Assembly (NCBI GenBank): GCA_003599455.1
Contig: QZKF01000082.1
Location: 1 to 64,000, forward strand
Source of the DNA: Comamonadaceae bacterium
GTDB taxonomy: Bacteria > Pseudomonadota > Gammaproteobacteria > Burkholderiales > Burkholderiaceae_C
DNA length: 64,000 nucleotides
Direction of reading: 5' to 3'
Every line of letters starts with the position of its first letter. Position 1 is the stretch's first letter. Position numbers and translations under genes: made by a program. Positions 18,875 through 27,500 of the stretch are shown piece after piece. The notes under the pieces are model-generated. The model was given only the letters and a program-made list of their open reading frames with translations. It did not search any database and had not been told where the DNA came from.

Positions 18875-19662
18875 AGGCCCTGGTTGCGAATGTTGAAGAC
18901 GCGGAACAAGACTCGCCGGATGCGACCATCGTTGGCAATGTTTTCCCCGTTGCAGCCGGTGACGGCCGCGCCCGGGTTGTTGGTGAGTTCGCCCGCCAGA
19001 CGCAGGCACACCTGGACTGTTTCGACCTGGTCCCAGGGCGCTGGAGCCGCTGCGCTGATCGTTGTGGCGGTTTGATACTGCAGGTTGTCGCCCGTCCTGA
19101 ACCCGTACCAGACCTGGAAATCTTCCACGCCCTGGAGCAGTGCAAAAGCGGTGGCGGAGCCGGAGCCCAGGCATTGCAACTCATTGTTCACAACGGAGAA
19201 GGTGTTCTGCACGTTGTTCGCGACCAGTGACGCGGCGCCCAGGCAATCCACGCTTTGTACGACGGGGTCCGTGTCGTAGCTCATTTGCAGGGTGTCAGGT
19301 GCATTGGCTGCGCCATCAGTGCCTTGCAGTACCAGCGTTGATCCGGTGTTGGGGTTGGTACCGAAACCGCCGTAGGCCGAGTTGAACTCCACGTTGGTAT
19401 TGCCCAGCGGTGCCGCAACGATGCGCCGTGCGCCTCCCTGGCGAATGTGGTGCCCCAGCACGCGAAAGGCGGTCGATGCGTCCTGTTGCAGCCGCGAGCT
19501 GTCGCCGACCGCCGTGGATGATGTGCGTGTGTAGACAAGGCTGCCGATGGCCGCCACCACCACCAGCAAGCCGATTGCGATGCCGATCAGGAGTTCGATC
19601 AGGCTCACACCCGATTGCCGGCTTGGGCTTGTCTTGAGAGAGGGAAGGGATCGGATGGGCAT
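18871..19662 (-). CDS. pilW: PilW-like minor pilin (cassette A)
   Basis: The 263-residue prepilin has cleavage site RQSG before VSLIELLIGIAIGLLVVVAAIG with Glu5. The segment GVEDFQVWYGFRTGDN matches the PilW-type C-terminal region, and the counterpart in cassette B reads IEDLQIRYVI. Four Cys are present in the globular half. It is coupled to pilX by ATGA and starts 12 bases after pilV. Confidence 0.88.
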   Translation of the reverse strand: MPIRSLPSLKTSPSRQSGVSLIELLIGIAIGLLVVVAAIGSLVYTRTSSTAVGDSSRLQQDASTAFRVLGHHIRQGGARRIVAAPLGNTNVEFNSAYGGFGTNPNTGSTLVLQGTDGAANAPDTLQMSYDTDPVVQSVDCLGAASLVANNVQNTFSVVNNELQCLGSGSATAFALLQGVEDFQVWYGFRTGDNLQYQTATTISAAAPAPWDQVETVQVCLRLAGELTNNPGAAVTGCNGENIANDGRIRRVLFRVFNIRNQGL

Positions 19663-19674
19663 GTCAGTGTTCCA

Positions 19675-20262
19675 TCACGGCCGGATGTAGATCAGGTGGC
19701 AGATGCGCCCCGCCGGGCAGGCGACGCCGGCCACGCCGGTCCCCACTGCGTTGGCCGCGTTGCGGATGGCGATCGCGTCGGAAAACAACGTGGCTTCAGC
19801 CCCAGTGGCCTGACCTTGGTTCTTGGCCTGGGTCTCGGTCCAGCCTATCAACACGCCAAACTGTGCGTTGTCGGTGTTGGACTGGAATACCTGCGCATCT
19901 CCAGCAGGCAGCACTCTGGCCAGCGCAGCCTTCCATTGCGTCAAGTCGAAGGCGGCCAGCTGTGCACCGTTGCACACAGCGGTGAAACAATCCACCGGAG
20001 GCGCCGCGAGCGCGCCCCAGCCGACCACGTAGGGGTTGACGGCGGGTGGGGCCAGCCTGATGGCCGAGTTGCCCTGCATGCGATCCAGCAGGTCATCGGC
20101 CATCTGCAGTGTGAGTGCCCTCGAATTGGTCGTACGGGATTCCACCAGCGTGCGGGTCTGTATGCCCGCCATGCCCATGACGCCCAGCGCCAGTACCATC
20201 AAGGCGACGAGCGCTTCGATCAAGCTGACACCGCGCTGGGAGGAAGGCTTGTTGTTCATCAT
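19675..20262 (-). CDS. pilV: PilV-like minor pilin (cassette A)
   Basis: The 195-residue prepilin has a short leader (MMNNKPSSQRG) and VSLIEALVALMVLALGVMGMAGIQ with Glu5. It continues with ALTLQMADDLLDRMQGN, a typical PilV motif where many homologues read DRMR. Cys pairs occur at CFTAVC and CPAGRIC. It lies 20 bases after fimT-A. Confidence 0.88.
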   Translation of the reverse strand: MMNNKPSSQRGVSLIEALVALMVLALGVMGMAGIQTRTLVESRTTNSRALTLQMADDLLDRMQGNSAIRLAPPAVNPYVVGWGALAAPPVDCFTAVCNGAQLAAFDLTQWKAALARVLPAGDAQVFQSNTDNAQFGVLIGWTETQAKNQGQATGAEATLFSDAIAIRNAANAVGTGVAGVACPAGRICHLIYIRP

Positions 20263-20282
20263 GTGCTGCGTAGATCAGGGAG

Positions 20283-20852
20283 TCAGGGACAGACTGTGGC
20301 GCTCTTGACCGTGCGCAGTCGGGTGCCGGAAGTGAAGCAGACCAACTGGCCATTGGCAGCGGCCATGCCGGCGGGGAACACTTCAAAACGCTGGTTGAGC
20401 TGTGTCACCTGGCCGAATCGGTCAATCGTGATGAACTCCGGGTTGGTGTTGTTGCCCTTGCGCACGGTGACGTTGGGCGGCACGAAAACCTCCTGCGTCG
20501 CGGTCTCAGCGCCGTTCAAGGTGTTGTTTCCATCTGTATCGGCAAACACGCGCCAGCCGCAACTCCAGTCCTGGTTGTCTGCCAGTGCGGTACCGCAGCC
20601 GGTCGTTCGACGAATGACGACGGGCAGCCCCTGGCGGATGGCCTCGCCCCTGGCCAGATTCACCGATGCCATGAACTCCTCCCTCGCCGTATCGACGCGG
20701 AAGCGGCGAAACATGTCCGTGAACGTGGGGGCGGCGAGGCTGGCCAGAATCCCCAACAAAACCACGGTCACCAGCAGTTCGATGATGGTGAAGCCGCTCT
20801 CCGCCCGCCGTGGGGCGGACGTTGCCGTGTTCGGAGTGACAGCAATGTACAT
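20283..20852 (-). CDS. fimT: FimT/GspH-like minor pilin (cassette A)
   Basis: The 189-residue prepilin has cleavage site AESG before FTIIELLVTVVLLGILASLAAPTF. The GspH-type body is clear: FMASVNLARGEAIRQGLPVVIRRT and WRVFADTDGNNTLNGAETAT. It is the first gene of cassette A, 109 bases downstream of nrdR. That gap (20853-20961) holds a run of C residues and no clear promoter. Unlike fimT-B there is no hairpin around the start codon. Confidence 0.88.
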   Translation of the reverse strand: MYIAVTPNTATSAPRRAESGFTIIELLVTVVLLGILASLAAPTFTDMFRRFRVDTAREEFMASVNLARGEAIRQGLPVVIRRTTGCGTALADNQDWSCGWRVFADTDGNNTLNGAETATQEVFVPPNVTVRKGNNTNPEFITIDRFGQVTQLNQRFEVFPAGMAAANGQLVCFTSGTRLRTVKSATVCP

Positions 20853-20961
20853 ATGCTTACTCTATCGACGGATGGGGGGGGAGAGTATCTCGCCCGACCG
20901 GGTCGCCGAATGGCCCGACGGGCGGAATCGGGGTGTTTCCTCCCCGTGAGATCAGGCACGC

Positions 20962-21411
20962 TCAGCGCCGGACTTCATCCACCAAAGCGCGGAACTCGTC
21001 GATGTCCTCAAAGCTCCGGTACACGCTCGCGAAGCGGATGTAGGCCACCTTGTCGAGCTTCTTCAGTTCGCGCATCACCATCTCGCCCAGGCGTGCTGCT
21101 GGCACCTCCCGGGCGCCCAGGTTGAGCAGCTTTTCCTCGATGCGTTCAATGGCCGCATCGACCTGCTCGGTGCTGACCGGGCGTTTGCGCAGCGCCAAGG
21201 CAAAGGAGGCGCGCAGTTTGCCTGGCACGTAGTCCACGCGACGGCCATCCTTCTTGACGACGGCCGGGAAGCTCACCTCCGGCCGCTCGTAGGTGGTGAA
21301 GCGCTTCTCACAGTGGCCGCACTGGCGGCGGCGGCGGATGAAATCCGCGTCTTCCGAGACGCGGGTTTCCACGACCTGCGTTTCAAGATGGCCGCAGAAG
21401 GGGCATTTCAT
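20962..21411 (-). CDS. nrdR: NrdR, ribonucleotide-reductase repressor
   Basis: NrdR is a zinc-ribbon/ATP-cone repressor that senses dATP/ATP and represses nrd operons. The 149-residue protein starts [17 protein letters not shown] and has the second Cys pair in [12 protein letters not shown]; the ATP-cone occupies about residues 45-140 ([14 protein letters not shown] onwards). Length and motifs are standard. It lies 22 bases after glyA, in the usual glyA-nrdR-rib order. Confidence 0.98.
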   Translation of the reverse strand: MKCPFCGHLETQVVETRVSEDADFIRRRRQCGHCEKRFTTYERPEVSFPAVVKKDGRRVDYVPGKLRASFALALRKRPVSTEQVDAAIERIEEKLLNLGAREVPAARLGEMVMRELKKLDKVAYIRFASVYRSFEDIDEFRALVDEVRR

Positions 21412-21433
21412 CGTGTGATGCCGCCCTTTGAGG

Positions 21434-22678
21434 TCACTTGTAGACCGGGAAGCGCGCGGTCAAGGCATTGACCCTGGCGCGCACGGCGTCGATGTTCGCC
21501 GGGTCGCGCGGGTTGTCCAGCACGTCGGCGATCAGGTTGGCGGTCAGGCGCGCTTCTTCGTCCTTGAAGCCGCGCGTGGTCATGGCCGGCGTGCCGATGC
21601 GCACGCCGCTGGTGACCATGGGCTTTTCCGGGTCGTTGGGAATGGCGTTCTTGTTGATCGTCATGTGGGCGCTGCCCAGCACGGCCTCGGCTTCCTTGCC
21701 GGTGATGCCCTTGGCGCGCAGGTCTACCAGCATGACGTGGCTTTCGGTACGGCCGCTGACGATGCGCAATCCCCTGGAAGCGAGGGTTTCGGCGACGATG
21801 CGGGCATTTGTCAACACTTGTTGCTGGTAAACCTTGAACTCGGGGGCCAGCGCTTCCTTGAACGCCACTGCTTTGGCCGCGATCACATGCATCAACGGGC
21901 CGCCCTGCAGACCGGGGAAGATGGCACTGTTGATGGCCTTCTCGTGCTGTGCCTTCATCAAGATGATGCCGCCACGCGGGCCGCGAAGGCTCTTGTGGGT
22001 GGTGGAAGTGACCACGTCGGCGTGCGGCACCGGGTTGGGGTAGATGCCGGCGGCGATCAGGCCGGCGTAGTGCGCCATGTCGACCATGAAGATGGCGCCC
22101 ACGTCTTTCGCCACCTTGGCAAAGCGCTCGAAGTCGATGCGCAGGCTGTAGGCCGAGGCGCCGGCAATGATCAACTTGGGCTTCGTTTCGTGCGCCTTGC
22201 GCTCCATGGCGTCGTAGTCGATCTCTTCCTTGTCGTTCAGACCGTAGGAGACGACGTTGAACCACTTGCCGCTCATGTTGAGTGCCATGCCGTGGGTGAG
22301 GTGGCCGCCTTCGGCCAGGCTCATGCCCATGATGGTGTCGCCGGGTTTGAGGAAGGCGAGGAACACAGCCTCGTTGGCCGAGGCGCCGCAGTGCGCCTGC
22401 ACGTTGGCGGCGTCCGCGCCAAAGATCTGCTTGACCCGGTCGATCGCCAGCTGTTCGGCCACGTCCACGTACTCGCAGCCACCGTAGTAGCGCTTGCCAG
22501 GATAGCCCTCGGCGTATTTGTTGGTCAGCTGGGTGCCCTGGGCCGCCATCACGGCCGGCGAGGCGTAGTTCTCGCTGGCGATCAGCTCGATGTGGTGTTC
22601 CTGGCGCGCGTTTTCGGCCTGGATCGCGGCAAACAGCTCGGGATCGGTTTGTTCAATGAGTATGCGGCGGTCGTACAT
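21434..22678 (-). CDS. glyA: GlyA, serine hydroxymethyltransferase
   Basis: GlyA interconverts serine and glycine while charging tetrahydrofolate with a one-carbon unit. The 414-residue PLP enzyme starts [16 protein letters not shown] and shows [38 protein letters not shown] and [13 protein letters not shown] with the PLP lysine. The start has a GAAGGA ribosome-binding site. It is preceded by a ZTP riboswitch, so expression should rise when 10-formyl-THF is scarce and Z nucleotides accumulate. Confidence 0.99.
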   Translation of the reverse strand: MYDRRILIEQTDPELFAAIQAENARQEHHIELIASENYASPAVMAAQGTQLTNKYAEGYPGKRYYGGCEYVDVAEQLAIDRVKQIFGADAANVQAHCGASANEAVFLAFLKPGDTIMGMSLAEGGHLTHGMALNMSGKWFNVVSYGLNDKEEIDYDAMERKAHETKPKLIIAGASAYSLRIDFERFAKVAKDVGAIFMVDMAHYAGLIAAGIYPNPVPHADVVTSTTHKSLRGPRGGIILMKAQHEKAINSAIFPGLQGGPLMHVIAAKAVAFKEALAPEFKVYQQQVLTNARIVAETLASRGLRIVSGRTESHVMLVDLRAKGITGKEAEAVLGSAHMTINKNAIPNDPEKPMVTSGVRIGTPAMTTRGFKDEEARLTANLIADVLDNPRDPANIDAVRARVNALTARFPVYK

Positions 22679-22718
22679 GGCAGTCCTTCAAGACGTGGAA
22701 CCTTGCGCGGTGACAAGG

Positions 22719-22884
22719 GCTGCCCAGGCGAACGGCTGAACACCCGAACCGTTCCAGTTCGGGCGGTACGCTTCCCAGTGGTTGTCCCTGCAGTCGATCG
22801 CGGATCGGGCAGGGGGGCCACGTCAGCGGCTGCCACCGACAGGAGTCTTTCGGGGTGCGCGCCTATCGCCAGTTGCGTACCCGG
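22719..22884 (-). ncRNA. ZTP (pfl) riboswitch upstream of glyA
   Basis: On the minus strand the aptamer shows P1 formed by GGTACGC (22876-22882) and GCGTACC (22765-22771), a perfect match, with the conserved CTGGCGA after the 5' strand and ACCACTGGGAAGCG before the 3' strand. Downstream is the hallmark TTCGCCTGGGCA (22721-22732 region). GGCGA and TCGCC can form the family's pseudoknot. P2 is long here. No T-tract terminator follows and the glyA Shine-Dalgarno is about 40 bases downstream, so control is probably at translation initiation. ZTP riboswitches upstream of glyA are well known. Confidence 0.88.
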
Positions 22885-22951
22885 CTAGTTTAGCCGAGCC
22901 AGCTGGCCGGGAGTCGGGTCACGCTCGGGATGACCCGCACGGGGGATCGGG

Positions 22952-23842
22952 TCAGGACCGGGTGAGGGTCGATGCCGACGGCATGGCCGGACCAGGGCCA
23001 CCGGCTTCCAGCTCGGCGGCGGGTGCGGCAGCGGGCGCGGGCGTTGCCGGAGCCACCACCGGGATGGGTCGCGCCTGCGGCACATAGCGCTGCATCGGTT
23101 TGCCCATCGCCACGCTCTTGATGCGCAGGTGTTCCGCCATGACCTTGTCGATGTACCAGCTGCCATCGGTGGTGACCGCGCCCACGTAAAGGCGCAGGCC
23201 GCCTTCCACCGAGCCCGCCCGCTTGACGGCTTCCTGCAGCACGCGCGCGCCCACCCGAAGGTTGGACACCGGGTCGAAAGCGGCGAGTTGACCGCCGAAG
23301 TCGTCGTATTTGTCGGTGTGCACGCGGGTGAGCACCTGCATCAGCCCCTGCGCGCCCACCGGGCTCTGGGCGAAGGGGTTGAAGCGGGACTCGACCGCCA
23401 TGACGGCAAGAATCAGGGTGGGGTCCAGCTTGGCTTTCTCGCCGACCTCGAACGCTTCGGCCACCAGCACGCTCAGGGGCTCGGGCGCCACGCGGTATTT
23501 GCGGCTGAGCCAGAACGTCACGTTGGCCTGCTGCTTGGGCAGGTCGCCCGGCTGTGCCGCCGTCACGCGGTCGATGGCGCTCGGCTCGGTGGCGTACATG
23601 GCGTCTGCGGTGGCAGCTTCCTGGCGTTCCAGCAGCCAGCCCAGCAATTGCTCTTCGGCGCTGGTGCGCAGGTCGGCGCGCGCGCTCAGGGTGATCAGGG
23701 CCACGGCCAGCACGGTCCCCAGCAGGGCGAGGCTGTTGTGGGTGATGTCGAAGAAGCCCTGGTAGGCGTCGCCGACGGCGGTCTTGAGGGATGCCACGGC
23801 ACCTGAGGTGCTCTTGGGTGGCGTTGCGTTGTACGCGGTCAT
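22952..23842 (-). CDS. Membrane-anchored lytic transglycosylase (SLT family)
   Basis: This is a 296-residue peptidoglycan-cleaving enzyme. A signal anchor lies at about residues 36-54 (SLALLGTVLAVALITLS). The SLT catalytic domain (about 140-250) has the catalytic Glu in AVMAVESRFNPFAQS and the family motif VGAQGLMQVL. The last 50 residues are Ala/Pro-rich low complexity. The enzyme should act in the periplasm to form 1,6-anhydro muropeptides. It has its own promoter 150 bases upstream and is separated from glyA by the riboswitch region, so it is not part of that operon. Confidence 0.9.
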   Translation of the reverse strand: MTAYNATPPKSTSGAVASLKTAVGDAYQGFFDITHNSLALLGTVLAVALITLSARADLRTSAEEQLLGWLLERQEAATADAMYATEPSAIDRVTAAQPGDLPKQQANVTFWLSRKYRVAPEPLSVLVAEAFEVGEKAKLDPTLILAVMAVESRFNPFAQSPVGAQGLMQVLTRVHTDKYDDFGGQLAAFDPVSNLRVGARVLQEAVKRAGSVEGGLRLYVGAVTTDGSWYIDKVMAEHLRIKSVAMGKPMQRYVPQARPIPVVAPATPAPAAAPAAELEAGGPGPAMPSASTLTRS

Positions 23843-23991
23843 GGTGTCGCTCCTTTCTGCGCCGACCTGGCTGTGAGGCTGGATCGGCTGGATTGGGTCG
23901 CCATCGACGGCCGGGCCCCTTGTGGGGCAGGTGGTCGAGTTAGCCTCTGCGGCAGCGGTTCGGGAATACCCCTAACGGGTGAAGTGGCCGG

Positions 23992-24020
23992 ATCGTATGG
24001 ACTTATTAATATCAAGTCAA
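23992..24020 (-). promoter_or_regulatory. Sigma70-type promoter for the lytic transglycosylase
   Basis: On the minus strand TTGACT (24015-24020) and TACGAT (23992-23997) are separated by exactly 17 bp of AT-rich spacer. This predicts a start near 23985 and a leader of about 140 bases. The leader contains GTTAG...CTAAC and GGGGTATTCCC inverted elements (23930-23980), which may form a stem-loop. The flanking 24000-24060 is the most AT-rich stretch of the intergenic region. Confidence 0.65.
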
Positions 24021-24270
24021 TGTTTATGAATCAGTTTCAAACAATAATTAGTTATAAACAACTGTGAGTAAACGTAAGCAAAAGGGCTTTGCTAGCGGCG
24101 ATCCCTGTGCCGGTAGGGCCTGCCACCCCATGTCAGGAAAATGACCGTTTGTCGGTTGGCGGTGACCTTTCACGTGTCAAAACGCGATTCCGCCGGTCTC
24201 GAATGACCCTCGACGCCGTGATTGAAAATCTGCATGGCGCCAGGGCGGGTGCGGTCTTGATCCGTTCGGA
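24021..24270. other. Intergenic stretch, no gene recognised
   Basis: This stretch lies between the divergent transglycosylase promoter and the RNA candidate. The first 50 bases are AT-rich (…CAATAATTAGTTATAAACAACT…) and include a small inverted repeat AGTT-ATAAAC-AACT. The rest returns to high GC. Open frames on both strands have no recognisable domain and poor starts, so no protein is called. Confidence 0.5.
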
Positions 24271-24395
24271 CAAGGGGAGTAACCTGCAACTGTCTGTTCC
24301 AAGACAGACACAAGCCGACAACGCGGTGATCCGCACGCCGGCCCCCAACGGGAGCAATCTGTTGCTTCCAGGCTGGAGAGACATCAAACTCCCTC
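24271..24395 (+). ncRNA. Candidate structured cis-regulatory RNA (unassigned)
   Basis: On the plus strand GGGAGT (24275-24280) can pair with ACTCCC (24388-24393), closing a domain that holds three internal hairpins. These are CTGTCT/AGACAG (about 24290-24307); GCCG with CGGC enclosing GCGG-TGAT-CCGC (about 24313-24341); and AGCAA-TCTG-TTGCT (about 24353-24366). A block CAASGGGAGYAAYCTG occurs twice (at 24271 and about 24346). It is followed after 27 bases by overlapping hairpins ending in a T-tract. The start GGGGAGTA recalls yybP-ykoY RNAs, but the conserved 3' GACC element is absent, so no family is assigned. Confidence 0.35.
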
Positions 24396-24421
24396 CGCCA
24401 AAACCGACGGCAAGAGCATCT

Positions 24422-24469
24422 AGCCCGCCGTCAACCCCGGCGGGCTTCGTCTGCCGGGGTTTCTTCTTT
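24422..24469 (+). terminator. Two mutually exclusive hairpins, the second with T-tract
   Basis: AGCCCGCCG (24422-24430) pairs perfectly with CGGCGGGCT (24438-24446). AACCCCGGC (24433-24441) pairs perfectly with GCCGGGGTT (24453-24461) and is followed by TCTTCTTT, as in an intrinsic terminator. The two 9-bp stems share bases 24438-24441, so only one can form. This is the geometry of an antiterminator/terminator switch, placed 80 bases before the DUF748 start codon and just after the folded element. Confidence 0.6.
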
Positions 24470-24548
24470 GTGGGGCTCTGCTTGGGTCGGCTGCCCGGGG
24501 CCGAAAGTTCGACGACACTCGCGGCATGGGCAGGCAAGAGACCGCACG

Positions 24549-27500
24549 ATGAACACATTCCTTTCCGCCATCGGCCGCGGTCGCTGGGCGCGACGCATTC
24601 TGCTGGCGCTGGCTTGTCTTCTTATCTTGTGGCTGGTGACCTGGCTGGGGCTGCCGCCCTTGCTGAAGTGGCAACTGGAGACGCGGGCCACCGAGGCGCT
24701 GGGGCGCGGCGTCACGGTGCAGCGGGTTGATTTCCGTCCCTGGTCGCTGGAACTGGCCATCGAGGGGCTGCGCGTGGCCAACGCGGCGGGCGACGGCGAG
24801 CAGTTTTCGCTGGCGCGCCTGTATGCCAACGCCGAGCTGCAGTCGCTGTTTCGCCTGGCGCCGGTGGTCGACGCGCTCTCGCTGGAGCAGCCCCGGCTGA
24901 ACGTGCGCCACCTGGGCGGCGGGCGCTACGACGTGGACGACGTGCTGGAGCGCCTGCGCCCCAGGGACGACGCGCCAGCGACCGATCCGGCCCACTTCGC
25001 GCTGTTCAACGTCAGCCTCTCGGGCGGCGAACTCGTGTTCGTCGACGACCGCGTGGGCGCCACGCACCGTCTGAGCGAGCTGGCGATCGGCGTGCCCTTC
25101 CTGAGCAACCTGCCGGCACGGCAGGAAGTGGTGACGGAGCCGCACCTGGCCTTCGTGCTCAATGGCAGTGCCTTCGACTCCCGCGCCAGTTCCACGCCGT
25201 TTGCGCAGACGCGGGAAACCGACGCCAGCGTCGATATCCCCGCGCTGGACCTGGCGCCCTACCTGCCGTACTGGCCCGCGCAGTGGCCGCTCAAGCCGGA
25301 AGCGGGCGTGCTGCATCTGGCGCTCAAGCTGGCCTTTGAGCGGCAGGACACACCGCGTCTGGCGGTGTCGGGCACGGCGGCCTTGTCCGGCTTGCGTGTG
25401 GTGGAGCGGCTCGGCCCGTCTGAGACGGCGGAGCTGTTGTCCTGGGAGCGCCTGGGCCTGACCCTGAACCGGGTCGAACCGCTGGCGCGCCAGGTGGATC
25501 TGGCCGCCGTGGCGTTGAAATCGCCTGTCCTGACGATCTCGCGCGACGGGGCGGGGCGACTCAACCTGCAGCGCATGGCGCAGGCCTGGGGCGCCTCGGC
25601 ACCACCCGCAGCCGCATCCGCACCGGTCGCCGCGACCGGTGCCCCGTCGGCTGCGCCCTGGAAGTTCAGCGTGGCCCGCATGGACCTCGACGGCGGCACG
25701 CTGCAATGGAGCGACGCCGCCGTGCAGCCCGCATCGCGCCTGGCGCTGGAGGCGCTGCGCGTGCAGGCACAAGCGCTGAGCTGGCCGGTGCAGACGCCCG
25801 TGCCCTTCGAGGTGTCGGCGCGGCTCGGCCAGACGCCGCTGTCGATCCAGGGCAGCGCGACCGATGTCGAAGCGCAGGCGCAGATCGCGCTGGGCGAACT
25901 CCCCCTGGCCACGTTCGCCCCGTATGCGGCTAGCGCCCTCGCACCCGAACTCGACGGCCGCCTCGCGGCCGACCTGCAGCTGGACTGGCGCGCCGCACGC
26001 AACGATCAGCCCATGGGGTTGTCGGTCAACGCCACGCGGATCGATCTGAGCGACCTGCGCCTGGGTCCGAGCCGGCAGCCCCTGGCCAGCCTGCGCAGCC
26101 TGCAGGTGCAGGACGCGCGCCTGGACCTCGCCGCGAGCACCGCCGTCGTCGGCAAATTGGTGATCACCCGTCCCCAGGTGCGGGCGCAGCGCGACAAACA
26201 AGGCCGCTGGATGGTCGATCGCTGGCTCAAACCCGCCCAGGCTTCCGCCGCCGCCACGCCCACACCCGCGACCGCAGAGCCTTCTCCCTGGCAACTGACG
26301 CTGGCCGACGTGCAGATCGAAGCCGGGGCTGTCACGCTCGAAGATCTGTTGCCATCGCGACCGGTCGGCCTCGACCTCAGCCAGATCAGGCTGCAGGTCA
26401 GGAACCTCCAGCCGCTGGCGCGCAGCCAGCCCGACATGCCGGTCTCGCTGCAGCTGCGCATGGGCTCGACGCAGGCCAACCGTGCCGAGCCGGGGCGCTT
26501 GTCCCTGGACGGCACGCTGCGCCTGCCGGGCAGGGCGGTCCCCGATGCCGGCGGTGTGCGTACCCAATTGAAGGTACAGGCCGAGCGGCTGCCGGTGCAC
26601 GCGCTGGAGCCGTACTTTGGTGACCGCCTCAACCTGGACCTGCTGCGCGCCGACACCAGCTACCGCGGCACGGTCGAAGCGGCACTGTCGCCCGCCGGCC
26701 TGCGGCTGGCGCTGGCCGGCAACGCTGCGCTGGACGACTTCCGCGCCAACACGCTCTCGCCCGCCGAAGACCTGCTGGCGTGGAAGTCCCTGCAGGTGCG
26801 CGGGCTGCAGCTGGCGCTGGCGCCTGGGCAGGCCACGCGGGTGTCGGTGGCGGAAACGGTGCTCAGCGACTACTTTGCCCGCGTGATCATCGACGAGACC
26901 GGGCGCATCAACCTGCAGGGCCTGGTGAAAGGCGCGGACGCCGCGCCGGCGCCGGAAGCCCCAGCCGCCCCGCCTGCTGCTGCACCTCCCCCGGTGGCGC
27001 CCGCGGTCGCCGACGCGGGTCCGCGGCCCGAGATCCACTTCGGCCCGATCAGCCTGGTCAACGGCCGGGTGCTGTTCTCTGACCGTTTCATCAAGCCCAA
27101 CTACTCGGCCAACCTGAGCGAGCTCACCGGCAGCCTCAGCGCGTTTTCCAGTGTGCCGGCGGGCGCCGCACCGCAGCTGGCCGACCTTTCGCTGCGCGGC
27201 CGCGCCGAAGGCACGGCCGCGCTCGAGATCGACGGCAAGCTCAACCCGCTGGCCCAGCCGCTGGCGCTCGACATCCAGGGTCGCGTGCGCAACCTCGAGT
27301 TGCCGCCGCTCTCGCCCTACACCGTGAAATACGCGGGCTACGGCATCGAGCGCGGCAAGCTCAGTGTGGACGTGGCCTACAAGATAGAACCCAGCGGCCA
27401 ACTGACCGCCAGCAACCAGATCATCCTGAACCAGTTGAGCTTCGGCGAGCGCGTGGCCGGCAGCGAAGCGCCCAACCTGCCGGTGAAGCTCGCCGTCGCC

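Noticed and set aside
24271-24395. yybP-ykoY (Mn2+) or glycine riboswitch
   Set aside because: Only the opening GGGGAGTA (yybP-ykoY) or short GGAGAG/GGGAGCAA pieces (glycine) match. The conserved 3' GACC element, the CGTCA loop and the paired glycine cores are absent, and no Mn transporter or gcv gene follows.
24089-24730. A possible 213-codon plus-strand protein in the 706-base intergenic region, and a 141-codon minus-strand one
   Set aside because: No domain, no ribosome-binding site, stop in or across the hairpin region, and the base-pairing pattern suits an RNA better than a protein.
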